NCBI RefSeq assembly: GCF_020524045.1
Contig: NZ_JAIVKL010000015.1
Span: 1 to 64,000, forward strand
Reading direction: 5' to 3'
From: Metabacillus litoralis
GTDB taxonomy: Bacteria; Bacillota; Bacilli; Bacillales; Bacillaceae
DNA: 64,000 bases
Positions 27,591 to 36,522 of the stretch are shown in pieces; the stretch's first letter is position 1; each line of letters starts with the position of its first letter. Both the position numbers and the translations under genes were made by a program. The notes under the pieces are model-generated. The model was not told the origin of the DNA. It did not search any database and worked only from the letters and a program-made list of their open reading frames with translations.

Positions 27591-27620
27591 ATGATAGTAA
27601 AAAGAGAGGTAGAAAAATGA
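27591..27620 (+). CDS. Nine-codon leader ORF coupled to the lipoprotein gene
   Basis: ATG at 27591 stands 9 bases behind an almost ideal AAAAAGGAGGTG and encodes MIVKREVEK, then TGA at 27618-27620 overlaps the ATG of the next gene (ATGA). The strong ribosome site belongs to this short frame rather than to the lipoprotein, whose own site GAGAGG is weaker. It may serve to load ribosomes by coupling. Whether a peptide accumulates is unknown. Confidence 0.4.
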   Translation: MIVKREVEK

Positions 27621-28573
27621 CGACCAAGAATGTAGCAGCAATGCTAATGACAATCATAATTATAATACTTTCTGGGTGTTCTCAAGCAGAAACAACCGGT
27701 ACTGTTGATAACAAAGTAAAGATAGGGATCATGCTTTCAGATGTAGGGTTAGGAGACCAATCTTTCAGTGATTCAGCATTTTATGGACTTGAAAGAGCGA
27801 GAGATGAGTTAGGAATATTATTTGATTATAGAGAGTTAAAGAAATCTAAGACATATGAAAAAGGGTTGACAGAATTAGTTCATGAAAATAATGATATTGT
27901 TGTTGGCTTAGGTTTTATGGTTCAAGAAGATCTAGAAAAAGTAGCAAAGAAATTTCCTGAGCAACAATTTATTTTAATTGATGCAGTTTCTGATCTTAAA
28001 AATGTAACTTCAATCACCTTCAAAGAAGATCAAGGGAGCTTTTTAGCAGGTGTAGTTGCTGCACTCTCAACAAAAACAGGAAAACTTGGTTTTATAGGTG
28101 GAGATGATGTTCCACTAATTAATAAATTTGAAAAAGGCTTCGTCGAAGGGGCTCAAGCAGTGAATCCAGATATCAACGTTGCCGTTCAATATGCAGGTGA
28201 TTTTGGCAATGATCAACTAGGAGCAAATCTTGCACGTGAAATGATTACTAATGATGTTGATGTCTTATATGCAGCAGCAGGATTTACTGGTGTAGGGATG
28301 TTAAAAGAAGCTCAAGCAAAGAAAGTAATGGCAATTGGTGTAGATAGTGATCAATACTTCTATGCCGAAAAAGCTGTTATCACATCAATGTTAAAAAATG
28401 TTGATGTCGCGATGTACCAAATGGCTAAACAGCTCGTAGACAATGGTAATGTACCAACTGGTCATGTTGAGCTTGGAATAAAGGAAAATGGAATCGATCT
28501 CGCACCTCTTAGAGTGAAGCAATTTACAGATGAAGAGAAAAAACAAATTGAAGATTGGAAGAAGAAGTTATAA
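27617..28573 (+). CDS. BMP/PnrA-family substrate-binding lipoprotein
   Basis: 318 residues. Signal peptide with lipobox ILSGC, lipid on Cys21. The mature part (VKIGIMLSDVGLGDQSF, later GKLGFIGGDDVPLINKFEKGF, VLYAAAGFTGVGM) is a type-1 periplasmic-binding fold of the basic membrane protein family that binds nucleosides in several bacteria. No ABC transporter genes accompany it. Instead a chemoreceptor gene follows after 20 bases, so it may present a ligand to that receptor. Start chosen at MTTKN (lipoprotein-type); the longer frame lacks a signal peptide. Confidence 0.85.
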   Translation: MTTKNVAAMLMTIIIIILSGCSQAETTGTVDNKVKIGIMLSDVGLGDQSFSDSAFYGLERARDELGILFDYRELKKSKTYEKGLTELVHENNDIVVGLGFMVQEDLEKVAKKFPEQQFILIDAVSDLKNVTSITFKEDQGSFLAGVVAALSTKTGKLGFIGGDDVPLINKFEKGFVEGAQAVNPDINVAVQYAGDFGNDQLGANLAREMITNDVDVLYAAAGFTGVGMLKEAQAKKVMAIGVDSDQYFYAEKAVITSMLKNVDVAMYQMAKQLVDNGNVPTGHVELGIKENGIDLAPLRVKQFTDEEKKQIEDWKKKL

Positions 28574-28593
28574 ACAGATGCTAGGAGGACACC

Positions 28594-30246
28594 ATGACAA
28601 TCAAAAATAAACTACTAATCAACTCAATAAGTGTATTATCATTAGCGATTCTTATGATTGCATTTATTATTTATAATATGTTATCTATACAATCTTCTAG
28701 TCAAAATCAGGTAGCAGATTTATTGAATATAAAACAACTGCAAGGTGAGTTAACTAGTACAAAACAGGGGTTAAACAACTTCTCTGTTACAACAACGGAT
28801 GCTCAAAAAGAAGAAGTACTAACTAGTATTAAGGAAAGTGAAACTTTATACAGTACTTTGAAACAAAGCGTTTCTGATGAAAAAAGCTCAGGAGCTTTAA
28901 ATAGTGCGATAGCTAAGTATGAACAATGGAAAATTGAGGCTACAGATGCATTAGATAATAAAAATAGTGCAGAAGCAAAACGTCAGTCAATTCGTCTATC
29001 TGGTATTATGAATGATGTTCATTTATTAAATGAATATGCTAATGAAAATTATACTGTTTTACAAAATAATTTAGAAAAGAAAATTTCTTTTATCATTGTT
29101 TCAGCACTTATAGGTAGTATTCTATTAATTGTCTTATCAATGTTTTTCGCTATAAGAATGACGAATTCAATCACACGCCCTTTAAAGAAATTATCATACA
29201 ATGCTGAACAAATTGCTTCAGGAAATTTAGTTGTTGAGGATATTAATTATAAAGGAAAAGATGAGTTAGGTGAGTTAAACACATCATTTACAAGTATGGC
29301 AGATCAACTGAAAAAGTTAATTTTTTCAATAGATACAGTTAGTAAAGATGTTGAAGGTTTTGCTAAGGAATTAGAAACTGAGAATAAAGGGCTCACTGAT
29401 ATAACAAATCAAGTTGCCGTTTCAACGAATGAAATGGCTATCGGATCACAAACGATATCAAATGATTTACAAGATGCTGTTACCTTAATAGAAAACATGG
29501 AGATGGAGACGAAACGAAATGTGTCAAGTTCTGAGGAATCTGTTACATTTGCGACAGAAGCGGTTTCAGCCATACACTCAGGTCAGGAAGCAATTAAATC
29601 ACAGCGAGATCTAATTGTTGAAAATCAAAATACAACGAAAACAATAGACAATGCAACAAAAACGTTTGCTAATTATGCAACAGAAATCGAAAACATGGCA
29701 AAAACAGTTTCAGGTATTGCTGATCAAACAAATTTATTAGCACTAAATGCGGCCATTGAAGCAGCTCGTGCAGGTGAAGCAGGCAAAGGCTTTGCGGTTG
29801 TAGCGGATGAAGTAAGAAAGCTGGCAGAAGAAGCTACACAGTCCACTAAACATATCTTTGAAATGGTTTCTAAAATTAAAGAAGGAATTACAGGTATTTC
29901 TGATTCTGTTCAAAAAGGTGTGTTAATAGCGGAAAAACAACAGTTGTCAATGGATCAAACCACAAATGCTTTTGGAGACATAGAAACAAAAGTTGATGAA
30001 ATGAAAGAGCGTCTTACCTCATTATTAGAGGGTACTCAAAACTCAAAAGATTTTGGTGAAAAAGTATTAAATACAATTGAAAGTATAAGTGCAGTTGTTC
30101 AAGAATCAGCTGCTGGGAATGAAGAAATTTCAGCATCAACATCTGAACAATTAATAGCCTTTGAAAAAATCGTTGGGAAAGTAGTAACTTTACGAGAATT
30201 AACAGATGATTTAAATTCAACAGTTGGAACATTTAAAATAAAATAA
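28594..30246 (+). CDS. Methyl-accepting chemotaxis protein
   Basis: 550 residues. Membrane span 1 about 7-29, an outer helical domain of about 135 residues (four-helix-bundle type), membrane span 2 about 166-189, a HAMP domain ([20 protein letters not shown]), and a long cytoplasmic coiled coil with the CheW/CheA hairpin tip [19 protein letters not shown] and [15 protein letters not shown]. Complete transducer. GGAGG lies 6 bases before the ATG. It follows the BMP lipoprotein by 20 bases and they share one terminator; the pair looks like a sensing unit for a ligand caught by the lipoprotein. Confidence 0.9.
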   Translation: MTIKNKLLINSISVLSLAILMIAFIIYNMLSIQSSSQNQVADLLNIKQLQGELTSTKQGLNNFSVTTTDAQKEEVLTSIKESETLYSTLKQSVSDEKSSGALNSAIAKYEQWKIEATDALDNKNSAEAKRQSIRLSGIMNDVHLLNEYANENYTVLQNNLEKKISFIIVSALIGSILLIVLSMFFAIRMTNSITRPLKKLSYNAEQIASGNLVVEDINYKGKDELGELNTSFTSMADQLKKLIFSIDTVSKDVEGFAKELETENKGLTDITNQVAVSTNEMAIGSQTISNDLQDAVTLIENMEMETKRNVSSSEESVTFATEAVSAIHSGQEAIKSQRDLIVENQNTTKTIDNATKTFANYATEIENMAKTVSGIADQTNLLALNAAIEAARAGEAGKGFAVVADEVRKLAEEATQSTKHIFEMVSKIKEGITGISDSVQKGVLIAEKQQLSMDQTTNAFGDIETKVDEMKERLTSLLEGTQNSKDFGEKVLNTIESISAVVQESAAGNEEISASTSEQLIAFEKIVGKVVTLRELTDDLNSTVGTFKIK

Positions 30247-30250
30247 GGAA

Positions 30251-30296
30251 AAAGGACGTTCAAATTATCGTAATGATAACTTTGAACGTCCTTTTT
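30251..30296 (+). terminator. Terminator after the chemoreceptor
   Basis: AAAGGACGTTCAAA pairs with TTTGAACGTCCTTT, with an extra inner TTATC/GATAA pair, then T-run. Confidence 0.9.
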
Positions 30297-30345
30297 GTTA
30301 ACTTCTTAAATACATTTTCATATGAATTTAAACAACGTATCTTTA

Positions 30346-30477
30346 TTAAAGATGATCTGTTTTTTTTGAATATTGACGCTCGCCTCGCTGACGATTTTTC
30401 TCACGCATCATGTTTTTCTCATGGAGTTTCGCGTTATTGTCTTTTGCTTTTTTATCATTATCACTAGTATGCGGCAT
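30346..30477 (-). CDS. Small DUF3941 family protein
   Basis: 43 residues, very hydrophilic. The sequence starts MPHTSDNDKKAKDNNAK and ends RQYSKKTDHL, which matches the short DUF3941 proteins found across Bacillaceae. GAAAGGAG lies 8 bases before the ATG. High Lys/Asn/Arg content, no cysteine, no hydrophobic core; such proteins are often spore-associated, but the function is unknown. Too short for most gene callers. Ends about 50 bases from the chemoreceptor terminator on the opposite strand. Confidence 0.8.
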   Translation of the reverse strand: MPHTSDNDKKAKDNNAKLHEKNMMREKNRQRGERQYSKKTDHL

Positions 30478-30671
30478 GAAGAAGCTCCTTTCAAAGAAGT
30501 ATAAGCTTATCATTCCCACGCATTTGGCTAACTATGTGAAATAGAAAATACAGTTTAAAAAATATTAACTGAAGACGTAAGCTATTCATGGATATACTTT
30601 GTGAATAAAGATGATATTAACCAAGTGACAAACTTGGTTGACAAACAACAAAATCAATAAACAGCGGTTAG

Positions 30672-30838
30672 AAAGGCTCTTTTCTGGAAGATTGTTGCTA
30701 ATTGACCTATTTCTCTGTTAAAAACACTGTTTTCATCGCATAAAAGGTACTATTCTAGAAGAAAAGATGCCACTAGACTTTATATAATGCTGTTTCCATC
30801 AAGTATTAAATAGCAACAAAGTTTATGAAAACAGCTTT
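30672..30838. repeat. Repeat family D, copy 1
   Basis: Ends AAAGGCTCTTTTCTGGAAGA and GCAACAAAGTTTATGAAAACAGC, middle block AGAAGAAAAGATGCCACTA. A bare right end recurs at about 30876-30903. Other copies: about 16625-16715 (decayed), 36044-36238, 56228-56564 (two), 57576-57741, 58997-59137. No coding capacity. Confidence 0.8.
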
Positions 30839-30913
30839 TCTAAAGAAGTGAATTTAATGGACCTAATTATGCAGTCCAACAAAGTTTACGGAAACATCCT
30901 TTAGTTAAAAACC

Positions 30914-31771
30914 TTAGATTTCATCATTTAAAAAGAAAATAGCTAACGTACCAGGACCTGAATGAGCACCAATAACAGCACCAACAAAGTTTACATAAAC
31001 TTCTTTAGGAGAAAACTCTTCTTGAATTAATGCTTTCATCTCATTTGCTACTTCAATATCGTCTCCATGACTAATAGCTATTGTTTGATTTTGTAAATTA
31101 ACTCCACGTTCTTTCATCACTTCAATGATTCGTTTAAGTACTTTTTTACGTCCACGAATTTTTTCTAATGGAATTAACTTACCATCTTCAACATGTAATA
31201 GCGGTTTAATATTAAGTAGACCGCCTACAAAGGCAGAAGCTTTGCTTATTCGGCCACCACGAGCTAAATATTCAAGATTATCTACAGTGAAAATATGTTC
31301 AATTTTTGGACAGTAGTTTTTTACAGCGGTTTCAATTTGAGCAAAAGTTTGGTTATTATCTGCAAGGCTTACTGCATACATAACGGCAAGACCATATCCT
31401 AATGAAGCACATTTTGAATCAATGATTGCCAACTTAAAGTCAGGGAATTCTTCTAAAACTTCATTACGAATCATCATCGCTGTTTGATATGTACCTGAAA
31501 GCTCAGATGAGAACGCAACATATATACTAGGTGTACCTTTTTTTGCTAAGTCTGTAAAAACTTCTTTAAATAATAAAGGAGATACTTGAGACGTCTTGAC
31601 AATGGCTCCGTTTCTCATTGCATCATATATTTTCTTAGGACTTGCCTCTTTTTGATCTGTAAGCTGTTTACCATCTAAATCAACACTTAGTGGTAGAAAG
31701 GAAAGTGAATGATTTTCAAAGTATTCTATAGGTAAATCACATGCACTGTCGGCTAATATGTGAACATTCAT
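30914..31771 (-). CDS. yitS: DegV family fatty-acid-binding protein (YitS)
   Basis: 285 residues. [10 protein letters not shown] at the start, KTSQVSP near 61, [12 protein letters not shown] near 95 and [15 protein letters not shown] near 170 are the DegV fold signatures; these proteins bind a fatty acid in a central cleft and act as FakB-type carriers for fatty acid kinase. ATG at 31771 behind GAGGTG; a start three codons earlier overlaps that site. Divergent from yitT and paired with it as in B. subtilis. The bound fatty acid cannot be told from sequence. Confidence 0.85.
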   Translation of the reverse strand: MNVHILADSACDLPIEYFENHSLSFLPLSVDLDGKQLTDQKEASPKKIYDAMRNGAIVKTSQVSPLLFKEVFTDLAKKGTPSIYVAFSSELSGTYQTAMMIRNEVLEEFPDFKLAIIDSKCASLGYGLAVMYAVSLADNNQTFAQIETAVKNYCPKIEHIFTVDNLEYLARGGRISKASAFVGGLLNIKPLLHVEDGKLIPLEKIRGRKKVLKRIIEVMKERGVNLQNQTIAISHGDDIEVANEMKALIQEEFSPKEVYVNFVGAVIGAHSGPGTLAIFFLNDEI

Positions 31772-31923
31772 TTTGAACACCTCTTTTTTCTTATGTATAA
31801 AAAATGTATTAATACTTTTAGTTTACCATCCTTCAATTAAAATACAATCTTTGTATTCATTTCTTAAAAAAAGGGGAAAACCAAGTATAGGATAGAAAAT
31901 AAAATAACAGGGGAGGATTTATA

Positions 31924-32769
31924 TTGCAAATAAGCTCTGAGATAAAAAAGACAATAGTGGTGTTAGTTGGTGCTTTACTTAATGCCATTTCATTAAACTT
32001 ATTTTTAATTCCTGCAAGTGTTTATGCTAGTGGTTTTACTGGTGTTTCCCAACTACTTTCTAGTGTAATTGAAGAATACACTCCTTTTTATTTTTCCACA
32101 GGTATTTTATTGTTATTATTAAATATTCCTGTCACTATATTAGGGTGGAAAAAGGTAGGGAAATCATTTACGCTCTACAGTTTTTTAAGTGTAGCAGCAA
32201 CAACGTTTTTCTTAGGTATTATTCCATTACACTCCCTGTCAGAAGATATCTTACTAAATGCTGTGTTCGGTGGAGTTATTGTCGCAATTGGTGTTGGGAT
32301 TACATTAAAATATGGTGCATCAACAGGTGGTCTAGATATTATTGCGATGATTTTGTCTCGAATGAAAGATAAGCCGGTTGGAACTTATTTTTTCTTGTTA
32401 AACTCAATTATAATCTTAACGGCTGGATTACTGTATGGCTGGGAAAAGGCCCTTTACACTCTCGTAACACTATATGTCTCAACAAGAGTCATTGATGCGA
32501 TTCATACTAGACATGAAAAATTAACAGCGATGGTCATAACTAAGAAAGCTGATGATCTGAAAAAAGCAATTCATTCTAAGCTGGTAAGAGGAATAACAAC
32601 GATACCTGCAAAGGGTGGGTTTACAAATGAACCGAAGGATATGATGATTATTGTTGTTACAAGGTATGAGCTTTATGATTTGGAGAAGGTTATAAAAGAG
32701 GTTGATCCTAATGCATTCACGAATATTGTTCAAACAACAGGAATTTATGGATTTTTTAGAAAAGATTAA
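31924..32769 (+). CDS. yitT: YitT family membrane protein (DUF161/DUF2179)
   Basis: 281 residues. Five or six membrane spans in the first 185 residues (LVGALLNAISLNLFLIPA, then GGVIVAIGVGITLKYGASTGGLDI), followed by a soluble C-terminal DUF2179 domain of about 80 residues (LTAMVITKKADDLKKAIH ... NIVQTTGIYGFF). TTG start (31924) behind GGGGAGG. Function of the family is unsettled. Same neighbourhood as in B. subtilis (yitS-yitT). Confidence 0.85.
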   Translation: MQISSEIKKTIVVLVGALLNAISLNLFLIPASVYASGFTGVSQLLSSVIEEYTPFYFSTGILLLLLNIPVTILGWKKVGKSFTLYSFLSVAATTFFLGIIPLHSLSEDILLNAVFGGVIVAIGVGITLKYGASTGGLDIIAMILSRMKDKPVGTYFFLLNSIIILTAGLLYGWEKALYTLVTLYVSTRVIDAIHTRHEKLTAMVITKKADDLKKAIHSKLVRGITTIPAKGGFTNEPKDMMIIVVTRYELYDLEKVIKEVDPNAFTNIVQTTGIYGFFRKD

Positions 32770-32791
32770 ACGGTGATTACAAGTGGAAGAA

Positions 32792-32816
32792 AGGCGAACC
32801 CAAATTGAGTTCGCCT
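32792..32816. terminator. Two-way terminator between yitT and the DUF3813 gene
   Basis: AGGCGAAC pairs with GTTCGCCT around a 9-base loop between convergent genes; tails are only moderately T-rich. Confidence 0.65.
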
Positions 32817-32821
32817 CTTCA

Positions 32822-33016
32822 TTAGATAGATTGTAGAGTTTGTTGGAATTCACTAAGTTGTGCTCTTTCAGCATCTGTGCAATTCGCATAAGCAGATGAT
32901 AAAGCGTTTTTCGCTTTCATTACTGCTTCTTGCTTATCACCTTGTTCAATGCCATTTGCAATTGAATTAGCATATGCCACTGCTTCACGAGCTTGTTGAA
33001 ATAATGGATTTGTCAC
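32822..33016 (-). CDS. Small DUF3813 family protein
   Basis: 64 residues, Ala-rich helical protein (QQAREAVAYANSIANGIEQGD, about 7-27) without cysteine or membrane span; fits DUF3813. GTG start with GGAGGG overlapping the end of the preceding 48-residue gene, whose TAA lies directly before this GTG, so the two are coupled. Function unknown. Lies between yitT and yitU, where B. subtilis also has a small gene. Confidence 0.75.
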   Translation of the reverse strand: MTNPLFQQAREAVAYANSIANGIEQGDKQEAVMKAKNALSSAYANCTDAERAQLSEFQQTLQSI

Positions 33017-33163
33017 TTATATCCCTCCAGGTGAGGTATCTTCGTCTTTGTTTGCTTCTTCTACTTGAGATAATGTTGAATGGTAAGGGAACCTCTCATC
33101 GTGTTTAGCAACTGTATCTTTGCCTTGCTGAACAAAACGTTTTGATTTGTTACTTTTACCCAT
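33017..33163 (-). CDS. Small hydrophilic protein, 48 residues
   Basis: ATG at 33163 stands 8 bases behind AAAGGGGGG. The product begins MGKSNKSKRFVQQGKD and ends DEDTSPGGI: basic N-terminal half, acidic C-terminal third, no hydrophobic core. It abuts the DUF3813 gene and forms a two-gene unit with it. I do not recognise a family. The strong ribosome site and tight coupling support a real gene; the composition suggests a spore or nucleic-acid-associated peptide, which is only a guess. Confidence 0.65.
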   Translation of the reverse strand: MGKSNKSKRFVQQGKDTVAKHDERFPYHSTLSQVEEANKDEDTSPGGI

Positions 33164-33276
33164 TGAAAAAGCCCCCCTTTGAAAGTGTGACGCTAAATAG
33201 TGTCACTACTATTGTGTGCGAACAAAGGGATTATATAAATGGTAAAATCTAAGGTTTTCTCTAGAATTTGAAAAAC

Positions 33277-34089
33277 TTAAAGTCCTAAAACATCTTTTAA
33301 ATAATGAGCTATTCCATCTTCTTCATTTGAGCGTGTTTCTTTATTTGCGACTTCTTTCACTTTATCAATGGCATTGCCCATTGCTACGCCATGTCCAGCG
33401 TATTCAAGCATTTCTAAATCATTATCTTCATCACCAAAAGCAATAATTCGCTCCGGTGGAATATTATAATAAGAAGAAATTTTCTCTAGCCCTAGAGCTT
33501 TATTCGTTCCTGCCTTAATAATTTCAATAACATGCCATGGAGCAGCCCATCTTCTATGATCAACAACTTCTGCGTGAACATCAGATAAATAACTTCGAAT
33601 TTTCTCTACTTGGTTTTCTGCAGCATGTATAAGTACACTTGTTACATCATTACCTAAATTTTTACGTAAATCCCCAATGGTTATGTCTGGATTTCCCATG
33701 CTAAATACATCAAGAAGCTTTTCATCATGATAATGAAAATAAACATCGTCAATAATTTCAGCCAACATATTATGTATATCATGTTCTTCTGCGACATCTA
33801 CAATCTGCTTAACAACTTTTAAATCTAATGTAGTATGATATGTGCCCCATTGATCATCCTGTGGATGGTGAACATAGGCACCATTAAAGTTAACGATTGG
33901 AGTTGAAAGCTGTAATTCATCATAATAAATAGAACTTGATCGAAATGGCCTTCCAGTAGCAATGCAGACAATATGACCATCTGCTTTTGCTTTTGCGATG
34001 ATTTCTTTTGAGTAAACCGAAATCGTTTTATCATCTTTTAATAGAGTTCCATCTAAATCTAAAGCAATTAAGAAAGGTTTTTTCTCCAT
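33277..34089 (-). CDS. yitU: HAD-superfamily Cof-type phosphatase (YitU)
   Basis: 270 residues. Motif I ALDLDGTLLKDD (nucleophile Asp10), motif II CIATGRPF, motif III Lys in AGTNKALGLEKI, motif IV AFGDEDNDLEML; all intact. The cap lies between motifs II and III (type C2B), as in Cof/YbjI sugar-phosphate or nucleotide phosphatases. ATG behind GGAGATATT. Members of this group in B. subtilis include FMN precursor phosphatases; YitU is one candidate in that pathway, but the substrate cannot be read from sequence. Confidence 0.85.
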   Translation of the reverse strand: MEKKPFLIALDLDGTLLKDDKTISVYSKEIIAKAKADGHIVCIATGRPFRSSSIYYDELQLSTPIVNFNGAYVHHPQDDQWGTYHTTLDLKVVKQIVDVAEEHDIHNMLAEIIDDVYFHYHDEKLLDVFSMGNPDITIGDLRKNLGNDVTSVLIHAAENQVEKIRSYLSDVHAEVVDHRRWAAPWHVIEIIKAGTNKALGLEKISSYYNIPPERIIAFGDEDNDLEMLEYAGHGVAMGNAIDKVKEVANKETRSNEEDGIAHYLKDVLGL

Positions 34090-34163
34090 AATATCTCCTT
34101 CGCATTCTACATTAGTTTATTAAAACTTTGGTCGATTTCTTTTATATGTATTCACTTATTGCT

Positions 34164-34371
34164 AGGCTCTGTTAAACTTTGTGGTTGATTTCCGTTACAG
34201 GCATTCGCTTTCCCGGGAAAAAATGCAGTTCGTTTTTTCCTAGGTCAGGAAGCCTCCTCGGCGCAAGCGCCTGTGGGGTCTCCCTTCGACACGCTTCCCC
34301 CGCAGGAGTCTCATGCCTTTCACTCCAATCAACCAAGTGCTAAAAAACAACCTTAAGCTTTAACATAGCCT
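34164..34371. repeat. Repeat family B, copy 2 (inverted relative to copy 1)
   Basis: Begins AGGCTCTGTTAAACTTTG and ends AAGCTTTAACATAGCCT, the mirror image of 14569-14771, with the same GC-rich core (CCTCGGCGCAAGCGCCTGTG). From 34372 to 34607 I see only unremarkable AT-rich DNA upstream of yitV. Confidence 0.8.
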
Positions 34372-34607
34372 ATTGCTAAAAAATTCATATACAAAGGAAG
34401 CGTGTTGTAATGTTAGGCATTCGATAGTATTTCAAGGTAACATCTTATTTTAAATAACTCATCGAATTTTATATGCCGTATGAAGTATTACACGATCCCT
34501 AGCTAGAATTTTTAAAGGTATTCTCCTTTAGTGTATCTTTTTTCCAAGTTTTGTGTCCACATGTTACAATTAATTTGAGGCAAAATAGTTAGGGAGGCGC
34601 GTTATTT

Positions 34608-35375
34608 TTGGTTATTGTTGAAAAAATGCATATAGCAGATATTCCACTATTACATATTGTAAACCAATCTGATAAAGATCATAAAACGCCAATGGTTTTG
34701 TTTATCCACGGATTTACAAGTGCAAAGGAAAATAATTTACATTACGCTTATTATCTTGCAGAAAAAGGGATACGAGTCATTTTACCTGAAGCCCTTTATC
34801 ATGGAGAAAGAAGTAAACAATACGATACTAATGAATTAGGTATGCAGTTTTGGAAAATTGTATTAAATGAAATCGAAGAACTTCATACGTTAAAGCAATA
34901 TTTTGAACAAAAACAATTAATCGACTCAAATAGAATTGGGGTCGCTGGTACTTCAATGGGTGGTATTACAACCTTAGGTGCACTGACTAAATATGATTGG
35001 ATTACAGCAGCAGTAAGCTTAATGGGAAGCCCTTGTTATTCAACCTTATTAAAAGGTCAGTTATCTTCTTTACAGCAAAGTGGAGTTAAGATCCCGCTGA
35101 CATCAGAACAAATTGAGGAACAACTTAAGTTGTTAGAAAGATATGATTTAAGTTTGCAAAGAGAAAAGCTAAATAATCGCCCATTGTTATTTTGGCATGG
35201 TGAAAGAGATGATGTGGTTCCTTTTGCCCCTACTTATCAATTTTATAAAGAAATCGTACCAATGTATGAGAAAGAACCAAACAAGCTAAAGTTTATTGCA
35301 GATCCGCTAGCAGATCACAAGGTTTCTCGTGAAGGTGTACTCGCATTAGTAGATTGGTTTGTGAAATACTTATAA
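34608..35375 (+). CDS. yitV: Alpha/beta hydrolase (YitV)
   Basis: 255 residues, cytoplasmic. FIHGFTSAKENN gives the oxyanion loop, VAGTSMGG the nucleophile elbow (Ser near 121), FWHGERDDVVPF the Asp segment and ADHKVS the catalytic His near 240, so the triad is complete. TTG start, 10 bases behind GGGAGG. Probably an esterase or acyl-hydrolase of the DLH/prolyl-oligopeptidase-like group. It precedes yitW as in B. subtilis; no substrate is indicated. Confidence 0.85.
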   Translation: MVIVEKMHIADIPLLHIVNQSDKDHKTPMVLFIHGFTSAKENNLHYAYYLAEKGIRVILPEALYHGERSKQYDTNELGMQFWKIVLNEIEELHTLKQYFEQKQLIDSNRIGVAGTSMGGITTLGALTKYDWITAAVSLMGSPCYSTLLKGQLSSLQQSGVKIPLTSEQIEEQLKLLERYDLSLQREKLNNRPLLFWHGERDDVVPFAPTYQFYKEIVPMYEKEPNKLKFIADPLADHKVSREGVLALVDWFVKYL

Positions 35376-35504
35376 GTGTATTAAGCAAAATTCTTTTCAT
35401 CTTGATTTTTCTTTACTATACTTGTGTTGAAATCATAAGAGCGGAGAAGCAATCAAGAGACAAAAAAGAATGCTTCGGTTATTTATAAAACGAAAGGAGT
35501 TTAA

Positions 35505-35816
35505 ATGATGGATGAATTACTAAAGGAAAACATTTTTGGTGCATTAGAAACAGTTGAAGATCCAGAGCTTGGAGTAGATATTGTCAACTTAGGTCTTGTG
35601 TATGATGTAGATATGGATGAAAATGGTCAAACAGAGGTAACAATGACATTAACTTCAATGGGTTGTCCACTAGCTGGAACAATCGTTGAAAAAGTAAAAG
35701 AAGCACTTTACGATATACCAGAGGTTAAAAGCACTGAGGTGAACATTGTTTGGAGTCCTCCTTGGACAAAAGACAAAATGTCACGACTTGCTAAAATAGC
35801 TTTAGGAGTTCAATGA
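35505..35816 (+). CDS. yitW: DUF59/MIP18-type Fe-S assembly factor (YitW)
   Basis: 103 residues. A single DUF59 domain: EDPELGVDIVNLGLVYDV (about 18-35), then TLTSMGCPLAG with the conserved Cys and VWSPPWTKDKMS at the end. This is the SufT/PaaD-like family involved in maturation of iron-sulphur proteins. AAAGGAG lies 6 bases before two consecutive ATGs. Followed by a strong terminator. Confidence 0.9.
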   Translation: MMDELLKENIFGALETVEDPELGVDIVNLGLVYDVDMDENGQTEVTMTLTSMGCPLAGTIVEKVKEALYDIPEVKSTEVNIVWSPPWTKDKMSRLAKIALGVQ

Positions 35817-35863
35817 TTAAACTATCTTTAAAATATAATCTCCAATTTATTTCAATTCAAGAT

Positions 35864-35896
35864 ACTGAAGAGTCAATTGCGGCTCTTCAGTTTTTT
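35864..35896 (+). terminator. Terminator of yitW
   Basis: ACTGAAGAG, 10-base loop, CTCTTCAGT, then TTTTT. Confidence 0.9.
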
Positions 35897-36043
35897 ATTG
35901 TTTTTCTTTATCTTTTGGCATCTCATATATAGTTACTATTCCTTCAATAGAATAGTCCCTTGTTCAATATACATTTTATGAACAGCGAAACTGAAACTAA
36001 TACCCGTTACTATAGTGAAGAGATACAGTTTCGCTTTTTAAAG

Positions 36044-36238
36044 AAGGCTGTTTTCGCATAGATTGTTGCTTTCGGAAAAATCCCAGGAGGCGGATACTCC
36101 CCCTGGATACAAGGGATTTTATTTCTGAATCGGGAGAGCAGCTCTTTTCTTCCATCCTTACAGGGCTATTTTTTGGCAATCAGGGCGATATATTTTGAAA
36201 TTAATAAAAAAAGCAACAAAGTTTACGAAAAGAGCTTT
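36044..36238. repeat. Repeat family D, variant copy with a different interior
   Basis: The ends AAGGCTGTTTTCGCATAGAT and AGCAACAAAGTTTACGAAAA match family D, but the middle (CCCAGGAGGCGGATACTCCC and on) is unlike the other copies, as if the interior had been replaced. Ends five bases before repeat E1. Confidence 0.7.
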
Positions 36239-36243
36239 AAAGA

Positions 36244-36425
36244 AAGATAAGTATAAGTTTTTACGTATTTTAGATGTCTAGCTCCAGCGCCTAGCCCCTC
36301 GAGGGAAAAATAACTTCCATTTTCCTTGGTCATAAGCCAATTAGGAATTGAGGGTAAAGAGCACCTTCTATTCCTAATCGTCTTATGTTTGTCTGGGCTG
36401 ACCAAGTCGCTTTCGCTTTTCTTGT
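36244..36425. repeat. Repeat family E, copy 1
   Basis: About 180 bp including GATGTCTAGCTCCAGCGCCT, GGTCATAAGCCAATTAGGAA and GCTGACCAAG...GCTTTTCTT. It matches 57798-57980 base for base apart from scattered changes, in the same orientation. The CTAGCTCCAGCGCCTAG motif is common in Bacillaceae intergenic DNA. Confidence 0.85.
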
Positions 36426-36522
36426 TTTATATAGGCGATCACACATTTATAAGGTACAAGTTTATAGACATATGACTAGTGAATAGGATGATATTGATTA
36501 TATATCAAGGAGTGAAATAAAA

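Noticed and set aside
36044-36425. CRISPR-like array from clustered repeats
   Set aside because: The units are long palindromic elements with different interiors, not short evenly spaced repeats, and no cas gene is near.
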